From Hydrogenophilus sp. (GTDB lineage Bacteria; Pseudomonadota; Gammaproteobacteria; Burkholderiales; Thiobacillaceae), in NCBI GenBank assembly GCA_020692235.1, contig JAIMKU010000014.1, positions 1-38,730 on the forward strand: a stretch of 38,730 nt of DNA. The letters run 5' to 3'. The stretch's first letter is position 1. Each line of letters begins with the position of its first letter. The notes under the pieces were generated by a model. It did no database searches and had not been told where the DNA came from. It worked only from the letters and a program-made list of their open reading frames with translations. The translations under genes and the position numbers were made by a program. This document shows, in pieces, positions 1 through 8,849 of this stretch.

Positions 1-890
1 AGCAGCGCTTGAGGGGTTTGCGCCGGATCGATGAACGTGGCCCATTCCCAGGCCTCGGCGTCGTCAAGCAGGGCGCACAGCAGCGTGTTGTTCAGGCCAT
101 GCCCGGACTTGTAGGCGGCAATGGCGCCCAGCAAGGGGTGCCCGGCCAGGTAGAAGTCGCCCACGGCATCGAGCACCTTGTGTTTGACGAATTCGTCGGC
201 ATAGCGCAGGCCGTCGGCATTCAACACCCGGAACTCGTCCATGACGATGGCGTTGTCCAGACTGCCGCCCAGGGCCAGGCCGTTGGCGCGCAGGTATTCG
301 ACCTCCTGCATGAAGCCGAAGGTGCGGGCACGGCTGATCTCCTTGACGTAGGAGGTCTCGGCGAGGTCGATGCTGATTTCAGTGCCGGAGCGTTGCAGCA
401 CCGGGTGTTCGAAATCGATCTTGAACGACAGACGAAAACCGACATAGTGCGAGATCTCGGCCCACTTGTCGCCGTCTTCCACCCGCACGGTCTTTTTCAC
501 GCGGATAAAGCGGCGCGGCGCGTTTTGTTCCTCGATGCCCGCCGATTGCAGCAGGAACACGAAGGGCGCGGCCGAGCCATCGAGGATGGGCACCTCGGCG
601 GCGTCGATGTCGATGAAGATATTGTCTATGCCCAGCCCGGCCAGGGCGGACATCAGGTGTTCAACGGTGGCGACCCGCGCGCCATTGGACTCCAACGCGG
701 TGCACAGGCGGGTATCGCTAACCAGATGCGGCTCGACCCGGAACGAAACCGGTGTGGCCAGGTCGACGCGACGAAAAAAAATCCCGTTGTCGGGCGGCGC
801 CGGGCGCAGTGTGATCGCCACCTTCTGGCCCGAGTGCAACCCGACACCGGTTGCGCGTACAAGAGTTTTGATGCTGCGCTGCTTAATCAT
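1..890 (-). CDS. lpxC: UDP-3-O-acyl-N-acetylglucosamine deacetylase LpxC (3' end cut by window)
   Basis: This zinc deacetylase catalyses the committed step of lipid A synthesis in the cytoplasm. The frame starts at ATG 890 ([21 protein letters not shown]) and runs off the window after about 296 residues, so only the last few of roughly 305 are missing. The zinc-site motif EHLMSA is at about residues 77-82, followed by GLGIDN. Near the end are HKVLDAVGD and [16 protein letters not shown], which carry the other metal and catalytic His/Asp residues. It lies 36 bp downstream of ftsZ, the usual end of a proteobacterial dcw cluster. The ORF track lacks it because it has no stop inside the window. 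Confidence 0.96.
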   Translation of the reverse strand, partial: MIKQRSIKTLVRATGVGLHSGQKVAITLRPAPPDNGIFFRRVDLATPVSFRVEPHLVSDTRLCTALESNGARVATVEHLMSALAGLGIDNIFIDIDAAEVPILDGSAAPFVFLLQSAGIEEQNAPRRFIRVKKTVRVEDGDKWAEISHYVGFRLSFKIDFEHPVLQRSGTEISIDLAETSYVKEISRARTFGFMQEVEYLRANGLALGGSLDNAIVMDEFRVLNADGLRYADEFVKHKVLDAVGDFYLAGHPLLGAIAAYKSGHGLNNTLLCALLDDAEAWEWATFIDPAQTPQAL

Positions 891-926
891 GCAGCGATTT
901 TAGCGTTATTCACTCCATTCGTAACC

Positions 927-2123
927 TCAGTCGGCCTGCCGGCGTATAAAAGCCGGTATGTCCAGCTTCTCAATGCCTCGTTGCGGCGCAACGTCGCCGG
1001 CGCCTGAACCACCGCCACGCTCGGGGTTAATGCGAATGTGGGTGGGGACGTCATAATCAGTTTCGACCGCCCCGCCACGAAATGCGCCTGGCCAACCGTT
1101 GGTGCCGTTGGCCTTAGCCTGAGCGTTGTCGATCACCACCTGCGGCTTGTTGGCCTTATTGCCCAAAGGACTGCCCAGGCCGGTCGCCACCATGGTGACC
1201 CGCAGGATGCCGCCCATGGCCGGATCCATGGCGGTGCCGACGATGACCGTAGCCTCTTCGGCGGTGAACGACTGGATGGTGTTCATGACCTCGTAGAACT
1301 CGTCCATCGTCAGACTGTCGTCGGAGGTAATGTTGACCACCACGCCGCGGGCGCCGCGCAGGTCGACGCTTTCTAGCAGCGGACTCTTCACCGCCGCCTC
1401 GGCAGCCTCGCGGGCGCGGCCTTCGCCTTCGGCCTGAGCGGTACCCATCATGGCCATGCCGACCTCGCTCATTACGGTGCGAACGTCGGCGAAATCGACG
1501 TTAATCATGCCTGGGTTGCTGATGATCTCGGCGATGCCGCCCACCGCGCTGTGCAGCACGTCGTTGGCTGCCATGAAGGCATCGTTGAGCTTCATGCCGC
1601 CGCCCAGCACCGAACGTAGCTTGTCGTTGGGGATGATAATCAAGGAATCGACAAGCTCGGCCAGTGCCTTGAGACCATGTTCGGCCACCCGTATACGCTT
1701 GCCTTCGAAGGCAAACGGCTTGGTCACCACGGCCACGGTCAGGATGCCCAGTTCCTTGGCCACTTCGGCCACTACGGGGGCCGCGCCGGTGCCGGTGCCG
1801 CCGCCCATGCCGGCGGTGATGAACAACATGTCGGCGCCATCGATTACCTCGGCGATCCGCTCGCGGTCCTCCAGAGCCGCCTCGCGGCCGATTTCCGGCT
1901 TGGCGCCGGCGCCCAAACCCTTGGTGACATCGGCGCCGATCTGCAACTGGAGCGGCGCCTGATTGTGGCGCAGCGCCTGGGCATCGGTATTCAATGCCAG
2001 AAATTCAACCCCGGTCATGCCCTTGCCGATCATGTGATCCACGGCATTGCCACCGCAACCGCCGACGCCGACCACCTTGATGATGGCGTCCTGTACGTCC
2101 ATGTCTTCCAGTTCAAACAGCAT
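927..2123 (-). CDS. ftsZ: cell division GTPase FtsZ
   Basis: FtsZ is the tubulin-like GTPase that polymerises into the cytokinetic Z ring at midcell. The 398-residue protein has the N-terminal nucleotide loop VVGVGGCGGNAV and the tubulin signature GGGTGTG at residues 107-113. It also has the NTDAQAL segment, a variable linker rich in Gly/Asn, and a typical C-terminal tail DIPAFIRRQAD that binds FtsA and ZipA in relatives. Length is normal for the family. An 85-bp gap containing a REP-like palindrome separates it from ftsA, the widest spacing at this end of the cluster. Confidence 0.98.
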   Translation of the reverse strand: MLFELEDMDVQDAIIKVVGVGGCGGNAVDHMIGKGMTGVEFLALNTDAQALRHNQAPLQLQIGADVTKGLGAGAKPEIGREAALEDRERIAEVIDGADMLFITAGMGGGTGTGAAPVVAEVAKELGILTVAVVTKPFAFEGKRIRVAEHGLKALAELVDSLIIIPNDKLRSVLGGGMKLNDAFMAANDVLHSAVGGIAEIISNPGMINVDFADVRTVMSEVGMAMMGTAQAEGEGRAREAAEAAVKSPLLESVDLRGARGVVVNITSDDSLTMDEFYEVMNTIQSFTAEEATVIVGTAMDPAMGGILRVTMVATGLGSPLGNKANKPQVVIDNAQAKANGTNGWPGAFRGGAVETDYDVPTHIRINPERGGGSGAGDVAPQRGIEKLDIPAFIRRQAD

Positions 2124-2170
2124 GTCTCTTTCCTTTACGCGCGAAAAAACAAAACATCACAAAGCGAATC

Positions 2171-2198
2171 CGTCATGTCCGCCTGCACGGGCATGACG
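2171..2198. repeat. REP-like palindrome between ftsA and ftsZ
   Basis: The arms CGTCATGTCCG and CGGGCATGACG form an 11-bp stem with one T-G wobble around the loop CCTGCA. No T-run follows on the minus strand, so this does not look like a simple terminator. The CGTCAT..CCCG shape resembles REP-type extragenic palindromes. In the ftsA-ftsZ transcript it would form a hairpin just upstream of the ftsZ ribosome binding region, where it could affect RNA stability or processing (inference). Confidence 0.55.
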
Positions 2199-2208
2199 AC
2201 GAAAAACG

Positions 2209-3447
2209 TTAAAACGTGTTCTTGAACCATGTCTTCATCCGTTCCAGCACCTGGCTGAAACTGGCGTTCTGAATCCTGGCCTCCTGGTCCGACTGGTGTT
2301 TCTCCATGCCGGCCAGCAACAGGCCGACGCCAGTGGCGTAGGCTGGGCTGCGTACTCGTTCCGACAGACCGCCGACGTACTCCGGCACGCCGACCCGCAC
2401 CGGCATGTGGAAGACCTCCTCGGCCAGTTCCACCATGCCCTTCATCTGACTCGAACCACCGGTGAGCACGATGCCCGAGGAGATTTGTTGTTCGAAGCCG
2501 CTGCGCCGCAACTCTGCCTGGACCAGGCTGTAGAGCTCCTCGACCCGCGGTTCGATTACCTCGGACAGCAATTGCTTGGACAGCATTCGGGCGCTACGCT
2601 CGCCGATGCCCGGCACCTCGATCATCTCCCTGGCATCGGTCAGTTGGCGCAGGGCGACGCCATGGCGAATCTTCAAGTCCTCAGCCTCGCGAGTCGGTGT
2701 GCGCAAGGTCATGGCGATGTCGTTGGTGATCTGCTCGCCGGCGATCGGCAGCACAGCGGTATGCTGGATGGCACCGTGGGTAAACACCGCCAGATCGGTG
2801 GTGCCGCCGCCGATGTCCACCAGGCAGGCGCCCAGTTCCTTCTCATCGTCGTTCAACACCGCCAGCGCCGAGGCCAGCGGTTGCAGTATCAAGCCCTTCA
2901 CTTCCAGCCCGCAGCGACGCACGCACTTGACGATGTTTTGCGCCGCTGACACCGCGCCAGTGACGATATGCACCTTCACCTCCAGACGCACGCCGGACAT
3001 GCCGAGCGGCTCGCGCACGCCTTCCTGGCCGTCGATGATGAACTCCTGGGGCAGGACATGGATGATCTGCTGGTCGGTCGAGATGTTTACCGCGCGCGCC
3101 GTTTCGACCACCCGGTCGATGTCGTTCTGGGTGACTTCACGGTCCCGGATCGGCACCATGCCGTGGGAGTTCAACGAGCGGATATGGCTGCCGGCGATGC
3201 CGGTGTAGACCTCGCCGATCTTGCAGTTGGCCATCAGTTCGGCGTCCTCCAGGGCGCGCTGGATGGCCGCCACAGTGGTCTCGATGTTGACCACCATGCC
3301 CTTTCTCAGGCCGATCGACTGCGCCAGGCCCATGCCCAGGATATTGACGCCGCCTTCGGGCGGCGACTCCGCCACCAGCGCCACGATTTTTGACGTCCCG
3401 ATATCCAGGCCGACAATCAGCTCTTTGCTGTCTCGCATCTTGTTCAC
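2209..3447 (-). CDS. ftsA: cell division protein FtsA
   Basis: FtsA is the actin-like ATPase that tethers FtsZ filaments to the inner membrane. The N-terminal phosphate-1 motif LIVGLDIGTSKIVALVAE, the phosphate-2 region LVDIGGGTTDLAVF and the adenosine motif IVLTGGSSQMKGM are all present. The C-terminal amphipathic end FSQVLERMKTWFKNTF fits a membrane-targeting helix. The track start is a GTG at 3447; ATG 3438 (MRDSKELIVG) is an equally plausible start three codons later, because neither has a strong Shine-Dalgarno sequence. It lies 11 bp after ftsQ. Length (409-412 residues) is typical. Confidence 0.97.
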   Translation of the reverse strand: MNKMRDSKELIVGLDIGTSKIVALVAESPPEGGVNILGMGLAQSIGLRKGMVVNIETTVAAIQRALEDAELMANCKIGEVYTGIAGSHIRSLNSHGMVPIRDREVTQNDIDRVVETARAVNISTDQQIIHVLPQEFIIDGQEGVREPLGMSGVRLEVKVHIVTGAVSAAQNIVKCVRRCGLEVKGLILQPLASALAVLNDDEKELGACLVDIGGGTTDLAVFTHGAIQHTAVLPIAGEQITNDIAMTLRTPTREAEDLKIRHGVALRQLTDAREMIEVPGIGERSARMLSKQLLSEVIEPRVEELYSLVQAELRRSGFEQQISSGIVLTGGSSQMKGMVELAEEVFHMPVRVGVPEYVGGLSERVRSPAYATGVGLLLAGMEKHQSDQEARIQNASFSQVLERMKTWFKNTF

Positions 3448-3458
3448 ACTCGCTAAAC

Positions 3459-4178
3459 TTATGTCCGCTGTTTCTCCGCCGAGCCGTTCTGGCCCCCCTC
3501 GCCCTGGACGGCGAAGCCGTTCGGGTAACGCATGTCAACCCGACGGATGGCCGCCATCCGGCTCGCCACCAGGGGGTAAAAGGCGACAAAGCGTTTGAGC
3601 CGTTCGGCCAGCCGGTCGTGGCCCAGCTCGACGGTCGGTCCCCCGGCCAGGGCAACCGTCCAGGTATGTCGTGCATCGACCTGGACCGCCGTGATCCGCC
3701 AGCCCCCCGGCGCCAGGGCCGAGGCGAATTCGCCATAGCGCCGGGCCGCTTCCTTGGTCATTCCGTCCGGACCGGACAATCGGGGCAGGCCAGGCCACGG
3801 CTGCGCCGCGAAGACCTCGCCATGCACATCGAGGAGCGCCAGATCGTTCCAGGCTGCGGCCGGCACGCGTTCTTCCAGGGTCACGGCCAGACCGTGCGGC
3901 CAGACCCGGCGCACACTGGCGCTCCGCACCCAGGGCAGGGCCTCGAAGCCGCGCCGGGCCGCCGCCAGATCGACCGAGAACAAACCGCCGGACAGCCCAG
4001 CCAGCACCGGCCGGATGGCCCGACGCGTCTCCAGGTGCGCGGCGCCGCTCACCGTCACCTCGCGCACCGGCAGCCAGGTCTCGGCGGCCTGCCTGCCCGC
4101 CATGGCGAGCGCGAACAACAACACCGCCAGCAGGAGCATCCGGGTTACACGGTTCAGGATTGCCGGGTTATCCCACAT
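3459..4178 (-). CDS. ftsQ: cell division protein FtsQ
   Basis: FtsQ is a bitopic inner-membrane divisome protein that links early proteins to the FtsL/FtsB/FtsI/FtsW complex. A short cytoplasmic N-terminus is followed by one membrane segment ([15 protein letters not shown], about residues 14-28). Next come a POTRA-like domain ([18 protein letters not shown], then [29 protein letters not shown]) and a periplasmic beta domain. The 239-residue length fits. Its start overlaps the end of ddl by 11 bp, so translation is probably coupled. The last residues are hydrophilic and poorly conserved. Confidence 0.93.
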   Translation of the reverse strand: MWDNPAILNRVTRMLLLAVLLFALAMAGRQAAETWLPVREVTVSGAAHLETRRAIRPVLAGLSGGLFSVDLAAARRGFEALPWVRSASVRRVWPHGLAVTLEERVPAAAWNDLALLDVHGEVFAAQPWPGLPRLSGPDGMTKEAARRYGEFASALAPGGWRITAVQVDARHTWTVALAGGPTVELGHDRLAERLKRFVAFYPLVASRMAAIRRVDMRYPNGFAVQGEGGQNGSAEKQRT

Positions 4179-5076
4179 GGGCCAACTCCAGAACGCGCAG
4201 ACAGAGGTCGGGAAAATCGATGCCCAGGGTACGGGCCGACATCGGCACCAGGCTGTGATTGGTCATGCCGGGGGTGGTATTCACCTCCAGAAAATAGGGC
4301 GTGCCGTCGGCGGCCAGGATCACATCGACCCGGCCCCAACCACTGCAACCGAGGACCTGAAAGGCGCGCAGGACGGTTTTGGCAAGCGCCGCCTCTGCCT
4401 CGGCCGGCAGGCCGGGACAGTGGTACACGGTGTCGTCGCGGAAGTACTTGGCCTGGTAGTCGTAAAACTCGCAGGGCGTTTCCACCAGGATAGAGGGCAG
4501 AATTTGATCGCCCAGGACCGGAAACTGCACCTCGCGGCCGGCAATAAACTGCTCGCACAGCACCAGCTTGTCGTACTTGGCGGCAGCCCGGTAGGCCGCC
4601 GCCAGGTCTTCGGCGCGCTTGACCTTGGTGACGCCAATACTGGAGCCCTCGGTCGCTGGTTTGACGAACAAGGGTAGGCCCAGTCGCGCGATCACCTCAT
4701 CGAAGTCGGTGTTCTCGTCCAGCATCGCAAACGGCGCGGTGGGGATGCCGGCCGCTTGCCAGATCAGTTTACTGCGCCACTTGTCCATGCCCAGGGCGGA
4801 GGCCATCACCCCGCTGCCGGTATACGGGATGCACAGCAGTTCAAGCAGACCCTGCATGGTGCCGTCCTCGCCGCCACGGCCGTGCAGGATGAGGAAGACA
4901 CGGTCGAAGCCCTCGGCCTTCAGCGCCGTCAGATCGCGCTCGGCCGGGTCGAAGCCATGGGCATCTACGCCTTTTTCCAGCAAGGCAGCTAGCACGGCCT
5001 TGCCGCTCATGAGCGATATTTCCCGCTCGGCCGAGTGACCGCCCATCATCACCCCAACCTTACCGAAATCAGTCAT
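4168..5076 (-). CDS. ddl: D-alanine--D-alanine ligase
   Basis: This is the ATP-grasp ligase that makes the D-Ala-D-Ala dipeptide used by MurF. The N-terminus [25 protein letters not shown] has the family GGxSxEREIS motif. ATP-grasp features include [13 protein letters not shown] and the metal-binding end [18 protein letters not shown]. At 302 residues it is a normal DdlB. ATG 5076 is chosen because AGAGGT lies about 6 nt upstream and the copy is in frame with the gene. The first 11 codons plus upstream DNA are repeated twice more upstream, in the gap to murB, which is unusual. Confidence 0.96.
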   Translation of the reverse strand: MTDFGKVGVMMGGHSAEREISLMSGKAVLAALLEKGVDAHGFDPAERDLTALKAEGFDRVFLILHGRGGEDGTMQGLLELLCIPYTGSGVMASALGMDKWRSKLIWQAAGIPTAPFAMLDENTDFDEVIARLGLPLFVKPATEGSSIGVTKVKRAEDLAAAYRAAAKYDKLVLCEQFIAGREVQFPVLGDQILPSILVETPCEFYDYQAKYFRDDTVYHCPGLPAEAEAALAKTVLRAFQVLGCSGWGRVDVILAADGTPYFLEVNTTPGMTNHSLVPMSARTLGIDFPDLCLRVLELAHVG

Positions 5077-5203
5077 GCCATACCTCTACGCTTGACTCCC
5101 GGCGAGCGGTCACCGGCCGCCCTTCCCGCACCAACCCGTTATGCGGGCACCGAGTCAGGGCGGCCCCGTCCATCATCACCCCAACCTTACCGAAATCAGT
5201 CAT
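5069..5203 (-). other. leader ORF 2 created by the tandem repeat upstream of ddl
   Basis: This 44-codon frame begins with the same [11 protein letters not shown] as ddl, then diverges into the repeat (DGAALTRCP...) and ends at TGA inside ATGACTGA, which also holds the ddl start codon. The same AGAGGT Shine-Dalgarno as ddl precedes it. It is probably a by-product of the duplication rather than a real protein. It could still compete for ribosomes or couple translation to ddl (inference). Confidence 0.35.
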
Positions 5204-5330
5204 GCCATACCTCTACGCTTGACTCCCGGCGAGCGGTCACCGGCCGCCCTTCCCGCACCAACCCGCTACGCGGGCACCGAGTCAGGGCGGCCCCGCCCAT
5301 CATCACCCCAACCTTACCGAAATCAGCCAT
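5196..5330 (-). other. leader ORF 1 created by the tandem repeat upstream of ddl
   Basis: This 44-codon frame starts [20 protein letters not shown] and ends WHD-stop, overlapping the start of the second leader ORF by 8 nt. Its upstream flank (GCGGAGCAACGGC) differs from the repeat unit and continues into the murB side, so this may be the remnant of the ancestral ddl start. No function is assigned. Confidence 0.35.
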
Positions 5331-5395
5331 GCCGTTGCTCCGCCATAGGGCGGCCGATGACCACCGTGTCGGTCATGGCCCGACCTATGTATTCG

Positions 5396-6328
5396 CTATT
5401 TTTCACCGATGATCCTCACTTCCCGTTGCAGACGGATGCCGGTCTTTTCCGCCACCGTCAGTTCCACTTGATCGATCAGGTTTTCGATATCTGCGGCACT
5501 TGCTCCGCCCCGGTTGACGATGAAGTTGGCATGCTTTTCCGAGACCTGGGCACCACCGATCCGCACGCCCTTGAGGGCGCAGGATTCGATCAGGCGGGCG
5601 GCGAAATCGCCCGGCGGGTTACGGAATACCGAGCCGGCATTGGGCAATTGCAACGGCTGACTGGCGATTCGTTGTTCCAGCAGGCGGGTGATCTCGCGCC
5701 GGCTGGCCTGGCCGTCGCCGCGTTCGAACCTGAACCAGGCTGCCGCGAACCATTCGTCGCGCGGGCTATCCGGTTCGACATGGCGGTAGCCGATGGCAAA
5801 CTCGCCTGGGCCGCGTCGGTGCAGTTCGCCGTGTCGATTCACGGTCAGCGTTTGCGCGACATGGTCCCAGGTCTCGTGGCCATGGCAGCCGGCGTTCATG
5901 GCCATGGCGCCGCCCACCGCGCCGGGTATGCCGGCCAGAAATTCGGCCCCGACCAGGTCGTGATTGGCTGCGAACCGCGCCAACTTGGGGCTGGCGACCC
6001 CGGCCTCGGCATAAATGACGCCCTGGCCGGCGCGCGCCATGTCCCCGGCCGTCTCCAACTGGATCCGGTTGACAACGCCATGCAGACAGATCGCCGTGCC
6101 CTTGAGACCGCCGTCGCGCACCAGCAGATTGCTACCCAGACCGATGAAGTAAATCGGTTCGCACGCAGGTACGGTGGCCAGGAAGGCGCACAGGTCGGCC
6201 AGGTCGACCGGGGTATAAAGCCGTTCGGCCCGACCACCGGCCCGCCAACTGACATAATGGCCCATGGCCACGTCGCGCGCCAATTCGCCGCGTGGCGGCG
6301 CGGTCCGGGTTTGCCGCTCGGCCATCAT
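5396..6328 (-). CDS. murB: UDP-N-acetylenolpyruvoylglucosamine reductase MurB
   Basis: MurB is the FAD- and NADPH-dependent enzyme that reduces UDP-GlcNAc-enolpyruvate to UDP-MurNAc in the cytoplasm. The FAD-binding segment [14 protein letters not shown], the [18 protein letters not shown] motif and the catalytic-serine motif [18 protein letters not shown] are visible. [23 protein letters not shown] near the C-terminus is typical. At 310 residues it fits the shorter MurB type. Its start overlaps the murC stop by 4 bp (ATGA). The 319-bp gap after it is taken up by the ddl-associated tandem repeat. Confidence 0.96.
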   Translation of the reverse strand: MMAERQTRTAPPRGELARDVAMGHYVSWRAGGRAERLYTPVDLADLCAFLATVPACEPIYFIGLGSNLLVRDGGLKGTAICLHGVVNRIQLETAGDMARAGQGVIYAEAGVASPKLARFAANHDLVGAEFLAGIPGAVGGAMAMNAGCHGHETWDHVAQTLTVNRHGELHRRGPGEFAIGYRHVEPDSPRDEWFAAAWFRFERGDGQASRREITRLLEQRIASQPLQLPNAGSVFRNPPGDFAARLIESCALKGVRIGGAQVSEKHANFIVNRGGASAADIENLIDQVELTVAEKTGIRLQREVRIIGEK

Positions 6329-7722
6329 GACTGGGTCCCCAGCGCGGCCAGCTTGATCGGCGTCTGACCAACCGATCCGGCGCCCATGGTCAGCACCACG
6401 TCGCCGTCCTGGACGAAATCAGCTATCGCCGCCGGCAGGTCGGCCACCTCGGGCACGAACACCGGTTCCACCCGGCCGGCCACCCGCACCGCCCGGGCCA
6501 GGCTACGGCCATCGGCGGCGACGATGGGTGCCTCGCTGGCGGCGTAGACCTCGGTGAGCAACAGCGCATCGACCAGCGACAAGACCTGAACGAAGTCCTC
6601 GAACAGGTCGCGGGTCCGGGTGTAGCGATGCGGCTGGAAGGCCAGTACCAGACGACGGCCGGGAAAGGCGCCGCGAGCGGCCGCCAGGGTGGCGCGCATC
6701 TCGACCGGGTGATGGCCATAGTCGTCGACCAGGGTGAAGCGGCGGCCATCGGCCAGATGAATCTCGCCATAACGCTGGAAGCGCCGGCCGACCCCGGAAA
6801 AACCGGCCAGCGCCCGTTGCACCGCGACATCGGGAATCTGCAACTCCCAGGCCACTCCGATCGCTGCCAGGGCATTCAGGACGTTGTGCATACCCGGCAG
6901 GTTGAGGCGAATGTCGATCGGCGAGCGGGTGCCGTTGCGTAGCGCGGTAAACGCCATCCGGCCATCCTCAACCCGGATGTTCACTGCCTGGATGGTGCAA
7001 TCGTCGGTGCTGCCGTAGGTCATTAGCGGTTTTTCGATCCGGGGCAGCAACTCGCGCACCACTGGATCGTCGGCGCACAGCACCGCCATGCCCCAGAACG
7101 GCAAGCGATGGAGGAAATCGACGAAGGCGGACTTCAAGCGTTCGAAATCGTGGCCGTAGGTCTCCATGTGGTCGGCGTCGATATTGGTGACCACGGATAT
7201 TGCCGGAGACAGGTGCAGGAATGAGGCATCCGACTCGTCCGCCTCAGCCACCAGCCACTCGCCCTTGCCCAGCTTGGCGTTGGCGCCGGCGGCCAGGAGC
7301 TTGCCGCCGATGACGAAGGTCGGGTCCATGCCGGCCTCGGCCAGCACGCTGGCGATGAGGCTGGTGGTGGTGGTCTTGCCGTGGGTGCCGGCGATGGCTA
7401 CGCCCTTCTTGAAGCGCATCAGTTCGGCCAGCATCATGGCCCGCGCCACCACTGGGATGTGGGCGGCGCGCGCGGCCTGCACCTCCGGGTTGTCCTGCTT
7501 GATGGCGCTGGAGACCACCAGCACGTCGGCGCCGGCCATGTTGCCGGCAGCATGACCCAGGAATACCTCGGCGCCCATGCCGGCCAGGCGGCGGGTCGCC
7601 GCGTTGTTGCTCGCGTCGCTGCCCGAGACCTGGTAGTTCAGGCTGAGCAGCACCTCGGCGATGCCGTTCATGCCGGCGCCGCCGATGCCGACAAAATGAA
7701 TCCGATGCACCTTGTGTTTCAT
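6325..7722 (-). CDS. murC: UDP-N-acetylmuramate--L-alanine ligase MurC
   Basis: MurC adds L-Ala to UDP-MurNAc, the first amino-acid step of peptidoglycan precursor synthesis. The long track ORF extends far upstream, but the real start is ATG 7722 ([25 protein letters not shown]). That start overlaps the murG stop by 4 bp and gives a normal 465-residue product. The Rossmann-like N-terminus GIGGAGM, the ATP-binding [25 protein letters not shown] and the C-terminal [18 protein letters not shown] motif identify MurC among the Mur ligases. Confidence 0.97.
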   Translation of the reverse strand: MKHKVHRIHFVGIGGAGMNGIAEVLLSLNYQVSGSDASNNAATRRLAGMGAEVFLGHAAGNMAGADVLVVSSAIKQDNPEVQAARAAHIPVVARAMMLAELMRFKKGVAIAGTHGKTTTTSLIASVLAEAGMDPTFVIGGKLLAAGANAKLGKGEWLVAEADESDASFLHLSPAISVVTNIDADHMETYGHDFERLKSAFVDFLHRLPFWGMAVLCADDPVVRELLPRIEKPLMTYGSTDDCTIQAVNIRVEDGRMAFTALRNGTRSPIDIRLNLPGMHNVLNALAAIGVAWELQIPDVAVQRALAGFSGVGRRFQRYGEIHLADGRRFTLVDDYGHHPVEMRATLAAARGAFPGRRLVLAFQPHRYTRTRDLFEDFVQVLSLVDALLLTEVYAASEAPIVAADGRSLARAVRVAGRVEPVFVPEVADLPAAIADFVQDGDVVLTMGAGSVGQTPIKLAALGTQS

Positions 7723-8849
7723 AGCGCCACCTCCTTGACGATGGCGGCCATCCGCCGCGCGGCATCGGGCTTGCTCAGGGCGTGGGCGTGTTCGGCCCGG
7801 CGCAGCAATTCGGTCCGGGTCAGGCTGCCCAGCCAGACTGCCAGCTCGTCCGCGCTCAGCGTGTCCTGAGGTAGTAGCCACGCGGCGTTGGCATCGACTA
7901 GAAAATGGGCATTCAGGGTCTGGTGGTCGTCCACTGCGTGCGGGTAGGGCACCAAGCCGGCCGGCACTCCGGCTACCGCCAGCTCTGCCACCGTCGAGGC
8001 GCCGGCGCGGCAGATGGCCACGTCGCACCAGGCATAGGCCGAGGCCATGTCGTCGATGAATGCCAGACACTCGGCCGCGACCCCTGCGGCGGCATAGTTG
8101 GCCTTGAGGGCATCGATATGTTTGGCGCCGGACTGGTGTCTGGCTTCCGGCCGCACCTCGGCCCGCATCTGGGCCAGGGCGCGCGGCACGACATCATTGA
8201 GCGCCTGCGCGCCCAGGCTGCCACCGATCACCAGCAGACGCAGTCGGCCCTCGCGTCCGGCATAGCGTTCGGCCGGCGCGGGCAGGGCGGCGATCTTCGT
8301 CCGCACCGGGTTGCCTACCCATTCGGTCTTGACCTTGCCGCACGGCAGAGGTTTGTCCATGCCTTGCTCGAAGGCGCCGGGCAGGCCGAGCAAAACCCGT
8401 TTGGCCAGGCAGGCGAGCACTCGGTTGGTCAGCCCGGCCACGGCATTCTGTTCGTGGATGACCAGCGGCTTGCCGCTCAGGGCCGCCATCGCCCCGCCCG
8501 GAAAGGCTACGTAACCGCCCAGGCCGACCGCCACGTTGGGTTTGACGCGGCGGATGACGCGGCGCGCCTGGCGGAAGGCGATCAGCATCTGGAACGGCAG
8601 CTTGATAAGGCGTGCCAGGCCCTTACCGCGGACCCCGGCGAAATCGATCCAGACCATCTCGAAGCCGCGTTCACGCCCGATGCGGGCCTCCATGCCTTGC
8701 CGGGTACCCAGCCAGACCACACGCCAGCCGGCGTCGCGCAGCACCTCGGCCACCGCCAGCGCCGGCATGATATGGCCGCCGGTACCGCCGGCCATGACCA
8801 GGGCGGTATGCAAGGGACGCGGGCGGGTCGCCTCTTGGCCAAGAATCAT
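7719..8849 (-). CDS. murG: undecaprenyldiphospho-muramoylpentapeptide beta-N-acetylglucosaminyltransferase MurG
   Basis: MurG is the peripheral inner-membrane GT28 glycosyltransferase that adds GlcNAc to lipid I to form lipid II. The N-terminal loop [17 protein letters not shown] and the second G-loop [15 protein letters not shown] are present. The C-terminal UDP-GlcNAc site [36 protein letters not shown] is also clear. At 376 residues it has about 18 extra N-terminal residues. ATG 8849 is kept because it overlaps the ftsW stop by 4 bp, as elsewhere in this cluster; a start at the internal Met just before AGGTGGH is possible. Confidence 0.96.
   Translation of the reverse strand: MILGQEATRPRPLHTALVMAGGTGGHIMPALAVAEVLRDAGWRVVWLGTRQGMEARIGRERGFEMVWIDFAGVRGKGLARLIKLPFQMLIAFRQARRVIRRVKPNVAVGLGGYVAFPGGAMAALSGKPLVIHEQNAVAGLTNRVLACLAKRVLLGLPGAFEQGMDKPLPCGKVKTEWVGNPVRTKIAALPAPAERYAGREGRLRLLVIGGSLGAQALNDVVPRALAQMRAEVRPEARHQSGAKHIDALKANYAAAGVAAECLAFIDDMASAYAWCDVAICRAGASTVAELAVAGVPAGLVPYPHAVDDHQTLNAHFLVDANAAWLLPQDTLSADELAVWLGSLTRTELLRRAEHAHALSKPDAARRMAAIVKEVAL

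Larger units (their letters stand above)
5044..5334. repeat. 127-bp tandem repeat (2 full units plus partial third) at the ddl start
   Basis: The sequence CATCATCACC followed by CCAACCTTACCGAAATCA recurs at 5044, 5171 and 5298, giving an exact 127-bp period. Two units are nearly identical; differences include GTTATG/GCTACG and GTC/GCC. The third copy is about 37 bp long. Each unit contains the first codons of ddl on the minus strand and a hairpin with arms GGCCGCCCT/AGGGCGGCC (5115-5165 and 5242-5292). Because 127 is not a multiple of 3, each upstream start opens a 44-codon frame. That frame ends in ATGACTGA, overlapping the next start by 8 nt. This fills almost the whole murB-ddl gap; 5335-5395 shows nothing further. 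Confidence 0.95.

Noticed and set aside
9-1007. 332-residue plus-strand ORF and similar long plus-strand ORFs across the dcw cluster
   Set aside because: They are antisense shadows of high-GC genes (lpxC, ftsZ, ftsA and others). They lack recognisable domains, and the minus-strand frames carry clear family motifs.
5044-5334. CRISPR-like array at the repeats
   Set aside because: The 127-bp units are directly adjacent with no unique spacers and contain ddl coding sequence, so this is a tandem duplication and not a CRISPR array. No cas genes are present.
5035-6367. Plus-strand ORFs (125 and 408 residues) through the ddl-murB gap
   Set aside because: They translate the tandem repeat and the antisense of murB. 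The repeated [10 protein letters not shown] peptides only reflect the DNA repeat, and there is no domain or ribosome-binding site.
7723-8070. N-terminal extension of the murC ORF
   Set aside because: This part overlaps murG in another frame and has no MurC similarity. ATG 7722 gives the standard start and the 4-bp overlap seen elsewhere in the operon.
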